DNA of 5,213 nt, taken from contig JAURCW010000097.1 in assembly GCA_030828265.1 (NCBI GenBank), forward strand, positions 1 through 5,213, written 5' to 3'. Source of the DNA: Burkholderiales bacterium (GTDB taxonomy: Bacteria > Pseudomonadota > Gammaproteobacteria > Burkholderiales > Burkholderiaceae_A). The notes under the pieces are model-generated. The model was given only the letters and a program-made list of their open reading frames with translations, was not told the origin of the DNA and did not search any database. The translations under genes were made by a program, and so were the position numbers. Positions 1-5,092 of this stretch are shown here, piece after piece; positions within the stretch are counted from its first letter, which is position 1, and every line of letters starts with the position of its first letter.

Positions 1-7
1 TCAAGGG

Positions 8-13
8 AAGGAA
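8..13 (+). promoter_or_regulatory. Ribosome-binding site of the DUF2892 gene
   Basis: AAGGAA, inside a purine-rich GGGAAGGAA stretch, ends seven bases before the ATG at 21. It fixes the start codon. Confidence 0.7.
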
Positions 14-20
14 CCTAAAA

Positions 21-230
21 ATGACCTCATGGCGAATTGTTCGAATTGTTGCTGGCTTCTTTGTGCTGCTTTCTTTGGCGCTCGGCTATCCAGGAAGTCC
101 GTTTTTTGTTAGCGAGTATTGGTTGGCCTTTACTGCCTTTGTGGGCGTCAATCTTCTTCAAAGTGGTCTGACACGCTGGTGCCTCATGGAGTCCATCTTG
201 CGTCGTCTGGGTATTCGCGCGGGTGCCTAA
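21..230 (+). CDS. DUF2892 (YgaP-like transmembrane domain) small inner-membrane protein
   Basis: Complete 69-residue protein with two hydrophobic segments, roughly residues 7-24 and 33-49. This is the size and layout of the stand-alone DUF2892 / YgaP-type transmembrane family. Family-like features seen: the N-terminal WRIVRIVAG stretch, LSLALGY at the end of helix 1, the TAFVGVNLLQS core of helix 2, and a single Cys (C54) before a basic SILRRLGI tail. Many relatives have a Cys-Pro at that point; here it is Cys-Leu. Some family members are fused to rhodanese domains, but this copy is the membrane part only. Its biochemical role is not established. The start is supported by a Shine-Dalgarno sequence (AAGGAA, 8-13) seven bases upstream of the ATG. 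It lies 58 bp before tonB on the same strand, so the two could be co-transcribed. Confidence 0.85.
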   Translation: MTSWRIVRIVAGFFVLLSLALGYPGSPFFVSEYWLAFTAFVGVNLLQSGLTRWCLMESILRRLGIRAGA

Positions 231-272
231 TTCGCGCCTAAGTCGGGGGTGATTCGCGTTACGCTAGGGGCC

Positions 273-278
273 TACCTT
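273..278 (+). promoter_or_regulatory. Possible -10 element of tonB (very short leader)
   Basis: TACCTT lies at -16 to -11 from the tonB ATG (289) and would put transcription start only a few bases before the start codon. No good -35 is visible at the usual distance. A GGTGG (281-285) three bases before the ATG is too close to be a normal Shine-Dalgarno site. A GGGCC/GGCCC inverted repeat (268-272 / 284-288) also abuts the ATG. This is a weak call on its own; it matters because of the shared pattern upstream of the other Shine-Dalgarno-less genes. Confidence 0.25.
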
Positions 279-288
279 ACGGTGGCCC

Positions 289-1041
289 ATGGCACGCGAA
301 CGTACTCTTTTTTCCTCTAACCCTTACCCGCAGCTCTTTTACCGCGCTCTTCTTGTTGCGCTGTTGGGTCATGGCTTGGTTCTGGTGGCCATGGCGTTTT
401 ATGCATCAGGGCCCTTTTTTCTGCAGTCGGACCGCCCGGTTGTCGAGACCTCGGTGTCCCTTGTGCTCGCTGCACCCCCTAACCGAGTTGTTTCGAGCCA
501 AGCGTCAGATCCCCCTAGGCCGGTGGCGAAAGCCTTGGCAGAGCCGCCTTCTAAGCCAGTCGTCCCAGCGGAGTCACCAACGCCTGTCAAGAGTCCAACC
601 AGGCTTGAGCCTATTCAGCCTGTTGATACGACTCCTCCACGCGAAACCGCAGAGACACCGCAACTGTCTAGGCAGTCCTTAGGATCAGTAATCCAGGCGC
701 CTCAGGCGCCTATTAGCTCCCTTTCGCCTGCTACGGCCTCCTCCTTAGGTCAGAGCAGTACGCTTCCCCAGGCCCGTATCCGAGCATCAGCTCAGTGTGT
801 TGCGCCGAATTACCCCAGGCGCTCGATCATCAATAATGAGCAAGGGGTTTCCCAGCTCGAGCTCTTGATTGGTGAGGATGGTCGTGTTCGAGAGTCCCGT
901 ATTGCCAAGTCCTCGGGCTTCTTTCGGCTTGATCAGGCCGCCTTGCAGGCTTTATCGGCTTGCGAGTTTGAGCCCGAGCGTGTGAACGGTGAGGCTCGGC
1001 AGGCATGGGCCCGAATTCGCTATGTCTGGCGGCTTGATTAA
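289..1041 (+). CDS. tonB: TonB-family energy transducer
   Basis: A 250-residue protein with the three-part layout of TonB, which passes proton-motive energy from an ExbB/ExbD complex to outer-membrane receptors for siderophores, haem or cobalamin. A short cytoplasmic N-terminus is followed by one membrane anchor (about residues 18-40). Then comes a long Pro/Ser/Thr/Ala-rich periplasmic spacer (about 60-165). The C-terminal TonB domain (about 165-250) has the APNYP entry motif (Y175-P176), a GEDGRV turn, SSGFFRLDQAALQAL, and a closing RIRYVWRLD strand. Cysteines C170 and C225 sit where many betaproteobacterial TonB domains carry a pair, so a disulfide is plausible. No exbB, exbD or receptor gene is in the window, so the partners must be encoded elsewhere and the substrate cannot be told. 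The start has no proper Shine-Dalgarno sequence. The family call is firm; it may be one of several paralogues. Confidence 0.9.
   Translation: MARERTLFSSNPYPQLFYRALLVALLGHGLVLVAMAFYASGPFFLQSDRPVVETSVSLVLAAPPNRVVSSQASDPPRPVAKALAEPPSKPVVPAESPTPVKSPTRLEPIQPVDTTPPRETAETPQLSRQSLGSVIQAPQAPISSLSPATASSLGQSSTLPQARIRASAQCVAPNYPRRSIINNEQGVSQLELLIGEDGRVRESRIAKSSGFFRLDQAALQALSACEFEPERVNGEARQAWARIRYVWRLD
694..711 (+). repeat. Tandem 9-bp duplication in the tonB spacer
   Basis: CAGGCGCCT occurs twice head-to-tail, encoding Gln-Ala-Pro twice (residues 136-141) in the Pro-rich periplasmic spacer. Each unit contains the palindrome AGGCGCCT. Such in-frame repeats can change spacer length without breaking the gene. 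Confidence 0.8.
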
Positions 1042-1082
1042 GTGCTTTGTCTGATCAACCATGGTTTGCATCTGTTCTTGTT

Positions 1083-1088
1083 TACTAT
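1083..1088 (+). promoter_or_regulatory. Possible -10 element of the PLP-enzyme gene
   Basis: TACTAT, preceded by GTT, lies in the 86-bp gap after tonB, about 25 bases upstream of the Shine-Dalgarno site at 1113. No well-spaced -35 was found: TTGCAT at 1066-1071 is only 11 bases away. Read-through from tonB is equally possible. Confidence 0.2.
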
Positions 1089-1112
1089 CAAAAGCGCAAC
1101 CGCCCGAAAGCG

Positions 1113-1118
1113 AAGGAG
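1113..1118 (+). promoter_or_regulatory. Ribosome-binding site that sets the PLP-enzyme start
   Basis: AAGGAG lies nine bases before the ATG at 1128 and is the best Shine-Dalgarno match in the window. It favours 1128 over the upstream in-frame ATG at 1047, whose 27 extra residues resemble nothing in the family. The ATG at 1121 is out of frame. Confidence 0.8.
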
Positions 1119-1127
1119 TTATGCGTC

Positions 1128-2099
1128 ATGCCATTCAGTCCACCGGATTTTTTCAGCGTTAAGGCCGCTGCTAATCGGCTAGACAGCGTTGCGCACCGCA
1201 CTCCGGTGTTGACAAGCAGTAACCTCAATAAAAAGTATGGTGCGGAGTTTTTCTTTAAGTGTGAAATCTTTCAGCGTATGGGGGCCTTTAAGTTTCGTGG
1301 CGGCTACAACGCGCTTTCCTGCATACCGGAAGCCGAGCGTGCAGCCGGTGTTGTAGCGTACAGCTCGGGTAATCATGCGCAGGCCATTGCCTTATCGGCC
1401 CAGATGCTAAACATGCCCGCCGTTATTGTTATGCCCGACGATGCCCCAGCCTTGAAGCTTGCAGCAACGCGAGGCTATGGGGCCGAGGTCGTTCTTTACA
1501 ACCGTTACACCCAAGACCGTTCCGAGATCTCCGCGGGCATTGCGAAAGAACGGGGTGCGCGATTGATTCCACCCTATGACCATCCCGATGTCATTGCAGG
1601 TCAGGGGACGGCAAGCTTGGAGTTGTTCGAACAGGTGAAGGACCTGGACATGCTGTTTATCTGCCTGGGCGGTGGTGGGTTGCTTGCGGGTGGTTTGTTG
1701 GCCGCCCAGGCTCTGAATCCCAAATGTGCGGTGTATGGCGTTGAGCCCGAGGCAGGAAATGATGGTCAGCAGTCCTTTCGCAAGGGTGAGATCGTCTCCA
1801 TTCCAACGCCTAAAACCATCGCAGATGGCGCTCAGACCCAGTTTCTTGGCGAGCTCACGTTTCCAATTATCAAGTCGTATGCCCAAGATATTCTGAGCGT
1901 CTCGGACGGTGACTTAATTCAGAGCATGCGCTTTTTCTTCGAGCGTATGAAGATGGTGGTGGAGCCAACAGGCTGCCTTAGTCTTGCAGGTGCGCTTAGC
2001 CTCGGCAAGAATTTACTGGGTAAGCGAGTAGGTATCTTAATTAGTGGGGGCAATGTGGATTCGGAGACGTTCTGCAGCTTGCTGGCGAGAGCATCCTAG
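1128..2099 (+). CDS. Serine racemase / threo-3-hydroxyaspartate ammonia-lyase family PLP enzyme
   Basis: A 323-residue fold-type II PLP enzyme without the C-terminal ACT regulatory domain of biosynthetic IlvA. Landmarks, numbered from the ATG at 1128: catalytic Schiff-base lysine K55 in GAFKFRGGYN; SSGNHAQ with S80 at the place of the second catalytic serine of serine racemases; the phosphate-binding glycine loop GGGGLL (181-186); S306 of SGGNVD, which would contact the PLP ring nitrogen. E206, G210 and D212 in EPEAGND match the divalent-cation site of human and fission-yeast serine racemase. The stretches DAPALKLAATRGYGA, PPYDHPDVIAGQGT and KTIADGAQTQFLGE closely recall yeast SRY1-type enzymes, which dehydrate threo-3-hydroxyaspartate, and fungal serine racemases. 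Likely reactions are deamination of hydroxyaspartate, serine or threonine, and/or serine racemisation; sequence alone cannot decide. A catabolic threonine dehydratase (TdcB-like) is the main alternative. Convergent with rmuC, 54 bp apart, with no clear terminator between them. Confidence 0.9.
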   Translation: MPFSPPDFFSVKAAANRLDSVAHRTPVLTSSNLNKKYGAEFFFKCEIFQRMGAFKFRGGYNALSCIPEAERAAGVVAYSSGNHAQAIALSAQMLNMPAVIVMPDDAPALKLAATRGYGAEVVLYNRYTQDRSEISAGIAKERGARLIPPYDHPDVIAGQGTASLELFEQVKDLDMLFICLGGGGLLAGGLLAAQALNPKCAVYGVEPEAGNDGQQSFRKGEIVSIPTPKTIADGAQTQFLGELTFPIIKSYAQDILSVSDGDLIQSMRFFFERMKMVVEPTGCLSLAGALSLGKNLLGKRVGILISGGNVDSETFCSLLARAS

Positions 2100-2153
2100 G
2101 TTCAGCACGACCATTCGAAAGCGAGCGCAAGGTTATTACCCGGCCTCCTGGGC

Positions 2154-3353
2154 TTACTCTGGGTCGTGGTCAAGTAGAGCCGACTGCGGTAACTGCTTCT
2201 GAGTTGCAACACCCATGCGCTTGAATTTTTCAACCCGCGATGTAATTCCCCCGTGGCCTGTAAGCTTGCGAACGGCCGCCTCATGGTCCTGCTGGGCTTG
2301 CTTAAGACGCATTCCAACTTTGTCCATATCGTCGACAAACCCCACGACTTTGTCATAAAGGTTCGCCGCCTCCTGGGCAATTTTCTGCGCATTCTGGTTT
2401 TGCTCTTCCTGGCGCCAGAGATGGGAAACCGTGCGTAAGACAAACAAAAGGGTTGAAGGGCTGACCAGCAAAACGTTTTTCTTCCAGCCGTCATTGAAGA
2501 GTTCGGTGTCTTGCGTAACAGCGGTCATGAAGGCCGGTTCCACCGCGACAAACATAAGCACGCAGTCAAGAGACTGACCTTGCACAAGCGACTGATAATT
2601 TTTTTCACTAAGGCCGCGCATGTGATTGCGCACTGACTGAAGATGCTTCTCGAGCGCGAGCTTTTGGTCGTCTGGGCTCTCCGCGCAGGTGTAGGCCTCG
2701 TAAGCATTCAAAGAAACCTTGGAGTCAATGACCAGTGCACGCCCTTCAGGCATTTTAATAACCACGTCGGGCTGAAGCCGTCGACCCTCCTCCGAGGTGT
2801 GACTGGCCTGTGCCTCGTATTCATGGCCCTCACGCAGGCCGGCAGTCTCAAGAAGCCGCTTAAGAATCATCTCGCCGAAATTCCCTTGTACCTTGACCGA
2901 GCCCTTCAAGGCGCTTGTAAGGTTCTTGGCATCTTGGCTAATGGTCTGGTTCAGGCTCATTAACTGCTGCACCTGGGCTTGGAGCGCGCTTCGCTGTTTA
3001 CCTTCCGTGTCGTAGACTGTCTCGACCCGTTTCTTAAAGTCATCAATGTCTTTTTTGAGTGGAGCGAGAATCTGGTTCAAGCCTTCTTTGTTTTGGCTTG
3101 CAAGAAGCTGAGCCTTTTCTTGAAAAATGCGGTTGGCAAGGTTCTCGAAGGTCTCGCCAAAAGCTTGTTTGGATTCGTGAATGGCCTTAAGCCGCTCGCG
3201 CAGACTGGCGAGCTCAAGCTCAAGGGGACGTTGGGCCTCGCTAATCGCAGAGGCTGTTGCTTTGCCTGCTTCTTTTTGGCCGTAACGCCTACCCAGAAAA
3301 AGACCTAGAAAAAAAGCAAGCGGCAGCCCAAAGGCAATGAGAAGTTCAATCAT
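2154..3353 (-). CDS. rmuC: DNA recombination protein RmuC
   Basis: A 399-residue RmuC-family protein of complete length. An N-terminal membrane helix (about residues 2-20) is followed by basic GRRYGQK and a long coiled-coil region (about 35-150, rich in Gln, Lys, Leu and Glu). The core domain starts near residue 150 with KGSVKVQGNFGE, the family's conserved entry motif. The nuclease-like fold shows P195-D196 and then D210-S211-K212, which fits a PD-(D/E)xK arrangement. FVAVEPAFMTAV and LLVSPSTLLFVLRTV are further family blocks, and the C-terminus is helical. In E. coli, rmuC mutations change the rate of small inversions at short inverted repeats, so a role in limiting such rearrangements is assumed; the enzyme activity is not well proven. 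It is transcribed divergently from apaG. The start has no Shine-Dalgarno sequence but has TAACCT at -12 to -7. Confidence 0.95.
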   Translation of the reverse strand: MIELLIAFGLPLAFFLGLFLGRRYGQKEAGKATASAISEAQRPLELELASLRERLKAIHESKQAFGETFENLANRIFQEKAQLLASQNKEGLNQILAPLKKDIDDFKKRVETVYDTEGKQRSALQAQVQQLMSLNQTISQDAKNLTSALKGSVKVQGNFGEMILKRLLETAGLREGHEYEAQASHTSEEGRRLQPDVVIKMPEGRALVIDSKVSLNAYEAYTCAESPDDQKLALEKHLQSVRNHMRGLSEKNYQSLVQGQSLDCVLMFVAVEPAFMTAVTQDTELFNDGWKKNVLLVSPSTLLFVLRTVSHLWRQEEQNQNAQKIAQEAANLYDKVVGFVDDMDKVGMRLKQAQQDHEAAVRKLTGHGGITSRVEKFKRMGVATQKQLPQSALLDHDPE

Positions 3354-3359
3354 GTTGCA

Positions 3360-3365
3360 AGGTTA
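3360..3365 (-). promoter_or_regulatory. Predicted -10 element of rmuC (leaderless)
   Basis: On the - strand this reads TAACCT, at exactly -12 to -7 from the rmuC ATG (A at 3353). That spacing would put transcription start on the start codon. No good -35 is seen, and the -35 position overlaps the apaG -10. No Shine-Dalgarno sequence is present. Confidence 0.4.
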
Positions 3366-3383
3366 AAGGATTCTTCGCTCTGT

Positions 3384-3389
3384 TAGCAT
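3384..3389 (+). promoter_or_regulatory. Predicted -10 element of apaG (leaderless)
   Basis: TAGCAT lies at exactly -12 to -7 from the apaG ATG (3396), the geometry of a leaderless promoter. A weak -35-like GTTAAA (3362-3367) lies 16 bases upstream. The bases just before the ATG hold no Shine-Dalgarno sequence. Confidence 0.45.
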
Positions 3390-3395
3390 CTCAGC

Positions 3396-3818
3396 ATGAC
3401 TCAGACAGGCTCCCCATCATCGTCTCTTAAAGACTCCATTCGTATTTCTGTGCAAACCCAGTTTCTGCCGGAAGAATCTTCACAGGACGACCAAATCTTT
3501 AGTTTTGCTTACACCGTCACTATTCGTAACGAGGGCCAGCAGGCCGTTCAGCTTGTTGCGCGGCACTGGCTTATTGATGATGCCAAAGGCCAGCGTCAAG
3601 AGGTTCGTGGCCTTGGCGTCGTGGGGCATCAGCCGCTTTTGCGCCCGGGGGAGTCGTTTGAATACACCAGTGGCGCTCGTCTGGGTAGCCCTGTGGGGAG
3701 CATGCAGGGTAGTTACTTCTTAATTACCGAAGATGCCCACTGGTTTGAGGCACCCATCGCAATATTTAGTCTTCAGGCCGAACCGGAGTCGGGTCGGATC
3801 GGGCAGCATCTGCACTAG
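3396..3818 (+). CDS. apaG: ApaG domain protein
   Basis: A 140-residue protein whose residues about 13-127 are a full ApaG domain, a small beta-sandwich of fibronectin type III-like fold. Conserved blocks seen: FAYTVTIRN (37-45), RHWLI (56-60), EVRGLGVVGHQP (69-80), RPGESFEYTSGA (83-94) and PVGSMQGSY (99-107). ApaG was linked to Co2+ resistance and Mg2+ efflux in Salmonella (CorD phenotype), which is why it is often named a cation efflux protein. It has no membrane segment, and its molecular role is unsettled. E. coli ApaG is 125 residues. Here the last 15 or so residues after the domain (QAEPESGRIGQHLH and the residues just before) are an extension, and this part is encoded where the gene overlaps the end of the convergent eamA gene. 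Confidence 0.95.
   Translation: MTQTGSPSSSLKDSIRISVQTQFLPEESSQDDQIFSFAYTVTIRNEGQQAVQLVARHWLIDDAKGQRQEVRGLGVVGHQPLLRPGESFEYTSGARLGSPVGSMQGSYFLITEDAHWFEAPIAIFSLQAEPESGRIGQHLH
3766..3818. other. 53-bp convergent overlap of apaG and eamA coding ends
   Basis: The apaG reading frame runs to its stop at 3816-3818 while the eamA stop (TTA on +) is at 3766-3768. The two genes therefore share 53 bp of antisense coding sequence, encoding about 16 C-terminal residues of ApaG and 17 of the transporter. There is no room for conventional terminators between them. Confidence 0.9.
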
Positions 3819-4686
3819 TTGCGCGCGTGTTGGCATAGCGTCGGTAGACCACAATGATGCTTCCGCTAAGCGCGATAATCCCCATGCCAACAAAGGTAAG
3901 TCTGTCGGGAAGTTGATTAAAGATAAGCCAGCCAAGGCTTGTTGCCCAGATCATTTGTAGGTGCACAAAGGGCGAAAGGCTTGAAGCGGGGGCTTGGTAG
4001 AAGGCCTGAATCATCAGCACATGCCCAAGCCCGCCTAAAAGTCCAACGAGCAAAAGAACAGGCCAGACAATAAGCGGTAGGTTGGTGGGGATGGGCAAAA
4101 CGAAAAGGAGTCCTGTTGTAATGGCAAAGCCAACAAGCCCGCTGTAGAAGAAGGTCGTGAGGGCGGAGTCGGATGTGAGGCGCCGAGTGAGCAGTTGGTA
4201 GAGTGCATTGGCAATGGCCATGCCCAAAAGAAGCAGTGCTGCCGGGTGAAAGACTTCGGTACCAGGGCGAACAATAAAAAGAATGCCTGCAAACCCTAGA
4301 TAGGTAGCCCATCGATCCACGCTGTTTACCGGTTCTTGCAGAAGCTTCCACGATAAAAGCACCACCCAGAGTGGTCCGGTGAAGGCAATGGCCGAGGCCT
4401 CTGCCAGAGGAAGGTATTGCACGCCCGCAAAAAAGAGCAGGCTTGTCACGATGAGTAAAACCGAGCGCAGCAGTTGAAGGCCGGGACGATGGGTATGAAA
4501 AAGAGTGAGCCCCTCTTTGCGAAGTCCCATGGCAAGCGCCATAAGAATCTGCCCCGAAAACCGAAACCAGAGCAAAAGAAGCAGGCCGCTGCTTGTGACA
4601 ACCCATTTACCGCTGGCATCCAGAACGGATAGGCAGGCGCCCGACAAAAGAAAAAGTGCAAGAGCACTGGAGTAGCGGCTTGACAT
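3766..4686 (-). CDS. EamA/DMT-superfamily transporter
   Basis: A 306-residue, very hydrophobic protein with about ten membrane helices and two tandem EamA repeats (about residues 8-140 and 150-283), the standard drug/metabolite transporter design. Repeat 1 contains the family-like LPLAEASAIAFTGPLWVVLLSWKLLQEPV region (about 92-120), with the Pro in helix 4 and the closing Glu-Pro. Repeat 2 has the matching ASSLSPFVHLQMIWATSLGWLIFNQLPD region (about 234-261). Relatives export amino acids, purines or other metabolites, or import S-adenosylmethionine; the substrate cannot be read from sequence. The C-terminal tail (about 281-306) is polar and partly encoded within the apaG overlap. The ATG at 4686 has no Shine-Dalgarno sequence, and an inverted repeat abuts it directly. 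Confidence 0.92.
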   Translation of the reverse strand: MSSRYSSALALFLLSGACLSVLDASGKWVVTSSGLLLLLWFRFSGQILMALAMGLRKEGLTLFHTHRPGLQLLRSVLLIVTSLLFFAGVQYLPLAEASAIAFTGPLWVVLLSWKLLQEPVNSVDRWATYLGFAGILFIVRPGTEVFHPAALLLLGMAIANALYQLLTRRLTSDSALTTFFYSGLVGFAITTGLLFVLPIPTNLPLIVWPVLLLVGLLGGLGHVLMIQAFYQAPASSLSPFVHLQMIWATSLGWLIFNQLPDRLTFVGMGIIALSGSIIVVYRRYANTRATSADAARSDPTPVRPED

Positions 4687-4718
4687 AGGGCGTAAGAAAG
4701 TACGCCAATATACGCCCT
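4687..4718. repeat. Inverted repeat with three TACGCC half-sites; candidate operator of eamA
   Basis: AGGGCGTA (4687-4694) and TACGCCCT (4711-4718) are perfect 8-bp inverted arms separated by 16 bp. A third TACGCC copy sits at 4701-4706, exactly 10 bp (about one helical turn) before the one at 4711. The array starts at the base next to the eamA ATG and covers both candidate -10 elements, so a protein bound here would block eamA transcription. Read as RNA, the outer arms could instead form a hairpin just before the start codon. Confidence 0.5.
4697..4702 (-). promoter_or_regulatory. Possible -10 element of eamA
   Basis: On the - strand this reads TACTTT at -16 to -11 from the ATG (A at 4686), giving a leader of about four bases. 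An alternative is TATATT (4707-4712), a 5/6 match to TATAAT, which would give a leader of about 14 bases. Neither has a convincing -35. Both lie inside the inverted repeat 4687-4718. Confidence 0.3.
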
Positions 4719-4749
4719 GCCGTTGGCCTACCGCCCCCTAAAGTCCGTC

Positions 4750-4811
4750 CGAGCTCATCCGATTCCAAAGCCAGAACCTTTTGGAGAGTCGGATGATGGG
4801 TAGGCAGCTCG
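4750..4811 (+). promoter_or_regulatory. Hairpin enclosing the ribosome-binding site and start of the small ORF
   Basis: Three consecutive helices are visible. CGAGC (4750-4754) pairs with GCTCG (4807-4811). TCATCCGA (4755-4762) pairs with TCGGATGA (4789-4796). TCCAAA (4764-4769) pairs with TTTGGA (4780-4785), with a ten-base loop. There is a 1/3-base internal loop and a ten-base bulge (4797-4806). The GGA of the Shine-Dalgarno sequence (4783-4785) and the first ATG (4793-4795) are both base-paired. No T-run follows, so it is not a terminator. Whether it is transcribed is unknown. Confidence 0.45.
4783..4786 (+). promoter_or_regulatory. Possible ribosome-binding site of the small ORF
   Basis: GGAG followed by AG lies six bases before the ATG at 4793 and nine before the ATG at 4796. 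It makes either ATG more likely than the TTG at 4781. Its first three bases lie in the inner stem of the 4750-4811 hairpin. Confidence 0.4.
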
Positions 4812-5023
4812 AATTGTTTCCTGAAACCTTGGAGGCCCTGTGTGGGCATGCCGCAGATACGTCTGCAACAGCAGGTACGTGCGTGGAGGCTGAGCCTTCC
4901 CATACGGCTCAGCAAGAGCCTCTGCCCGCCGTCGCCGCCTCTTTCGCAGCCATGGGGCAACCGTCTGAGCAAAGGTACCTGCCCTTGCATTTACTGCATT
5001 CGGGAACACGCACCTACCACTAA
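4793..5023 (+). CDS. Hypothetical small protein upstream of mobA
   Basis: An open frame of 76 codons from ATG 4793 (75 from ATG 4796). I do not recognise it. It starts RQLELFPETLEAL, has two Cys, an Ala/Pro/Glu-rich middle and an RYLPLHLLHSGTRTYH ending. No membrane helix, signal peptide or clear domain is visible. In its favour: a Shine-Dalgarno sequence at good spacing, and it is the only gene candidate on + between eamA and mobA. Against it: low-complexity composition, and several inverted repeats inside the frame (4853-4866 and 4889-4913, plus 4871-4878 with 4975-4982) that would suit a structured RNA or spacer instead. It stops 69 bp before mobA on the same strand. Confidence 0.4.
   Translation: MMGRQLELFPETLEALCGHAADTSATAGTCVEAEPSHTAQQEPLPAVAASFAAMGQPSEQRYLPLHLLHSGTRTYH
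4853..4866 (+). repeat. Short hairpin with UACG tetraloop
   Basis: GCAGA-TACG-TCTGC is a perfect 5-bp stem closed by a UNCG-class tetraloop sequence. The closing pair is A-U, not the stabilising C-G. It lies within the small ORF; a role is unproven. Confidence 0.4.
4889..4913. repeat. GC-rich 8-bp inverted repeat
   Basis: GCTGAGCC (4889-4896) and GGCTCAGC (4906-4913) are perfect inverted arms around a nine-base loop. No T-run follows on either strand, so it does not look like an intrinsic terminator. A second pair, GCAGGTAC (4871-4878) with GTACCTGC (4975-4982), would enclose it as an outer stem. Confidence 0.5.
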
Positions 5024-5080
5024 TCCTATTCTGAGCAGGCTCTAAGCTAAGGCCCCTCTTTGTAGCGGCTCACTCAGCCC

Positions 5081-5086
5081 TAGAAT
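5081..5086 (+). promoter_or_regulatory. Predicted -10 element of mobA (leaderless)
   Basis: TAGAAT (5/6 to TATAAT) lies at exactly -12 to -7 from the mobA ATG (5093). A weak -35-like TTTGTA (5059-5064) precedes it by 16 bases. The GGAG at 5087-5090 is only two bases from the ATG, too close for normal Shine-Dalgarno pairing. Confidence 0.5.
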
Positions 5087-5092
5087 GGAGCT

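Noticed and set aside
1047..1127. In-frame ATG at 1047 adding 27 residues to the PLP enzyme
   Set aside because: The added residues do not look like the family, and a strong AAGGAG sits nine bases before the ATG at 1128.
1407..1886. 159-codon open frame on the - strand
   Set aside because: It lies wholly inside the PLP-enzyme gene, whose motifs are clear; it is a shadow frame.
2100..2153. Terminator between the convergent PLP enzyme and rmuC
   Set aside because: CCCGG/CTGGG (2139-2143 / 2148-2152) makes only a 5-bp stem with a G-U pair on + and a mismatch on -, and no T-run follows.
3917..4606. 229-codon open frame on the - strand in another frame of eamA
   Set aside because: It lies within the transporter gene and its product is His/Ser/Arg-rich without a membrane pattern or domain.
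4607..4990. 127-codon open frame on the - strand upstream of eamA
   Set aside because: Arg/Cys-rich and unlike any family I know; it overlaps the eamA start and the inverted repeats.
4842..5045. + frame ending in a Cys-Pro-Cys-Ile-Tyr-Cys cluster
   Set aside because: It looked like a small metal-binding protein, but it has no Shine-Dalgarno sequence and competes with the better-supported frame from 4793.
4741..5092. tmRNA, RNase P RNA, 6S RNA, SRP RNA or a known riboswitch
   Set aside because: None of the conserved cores I know for these was found on either strand by eye; only unassigned inverted repeats remain.
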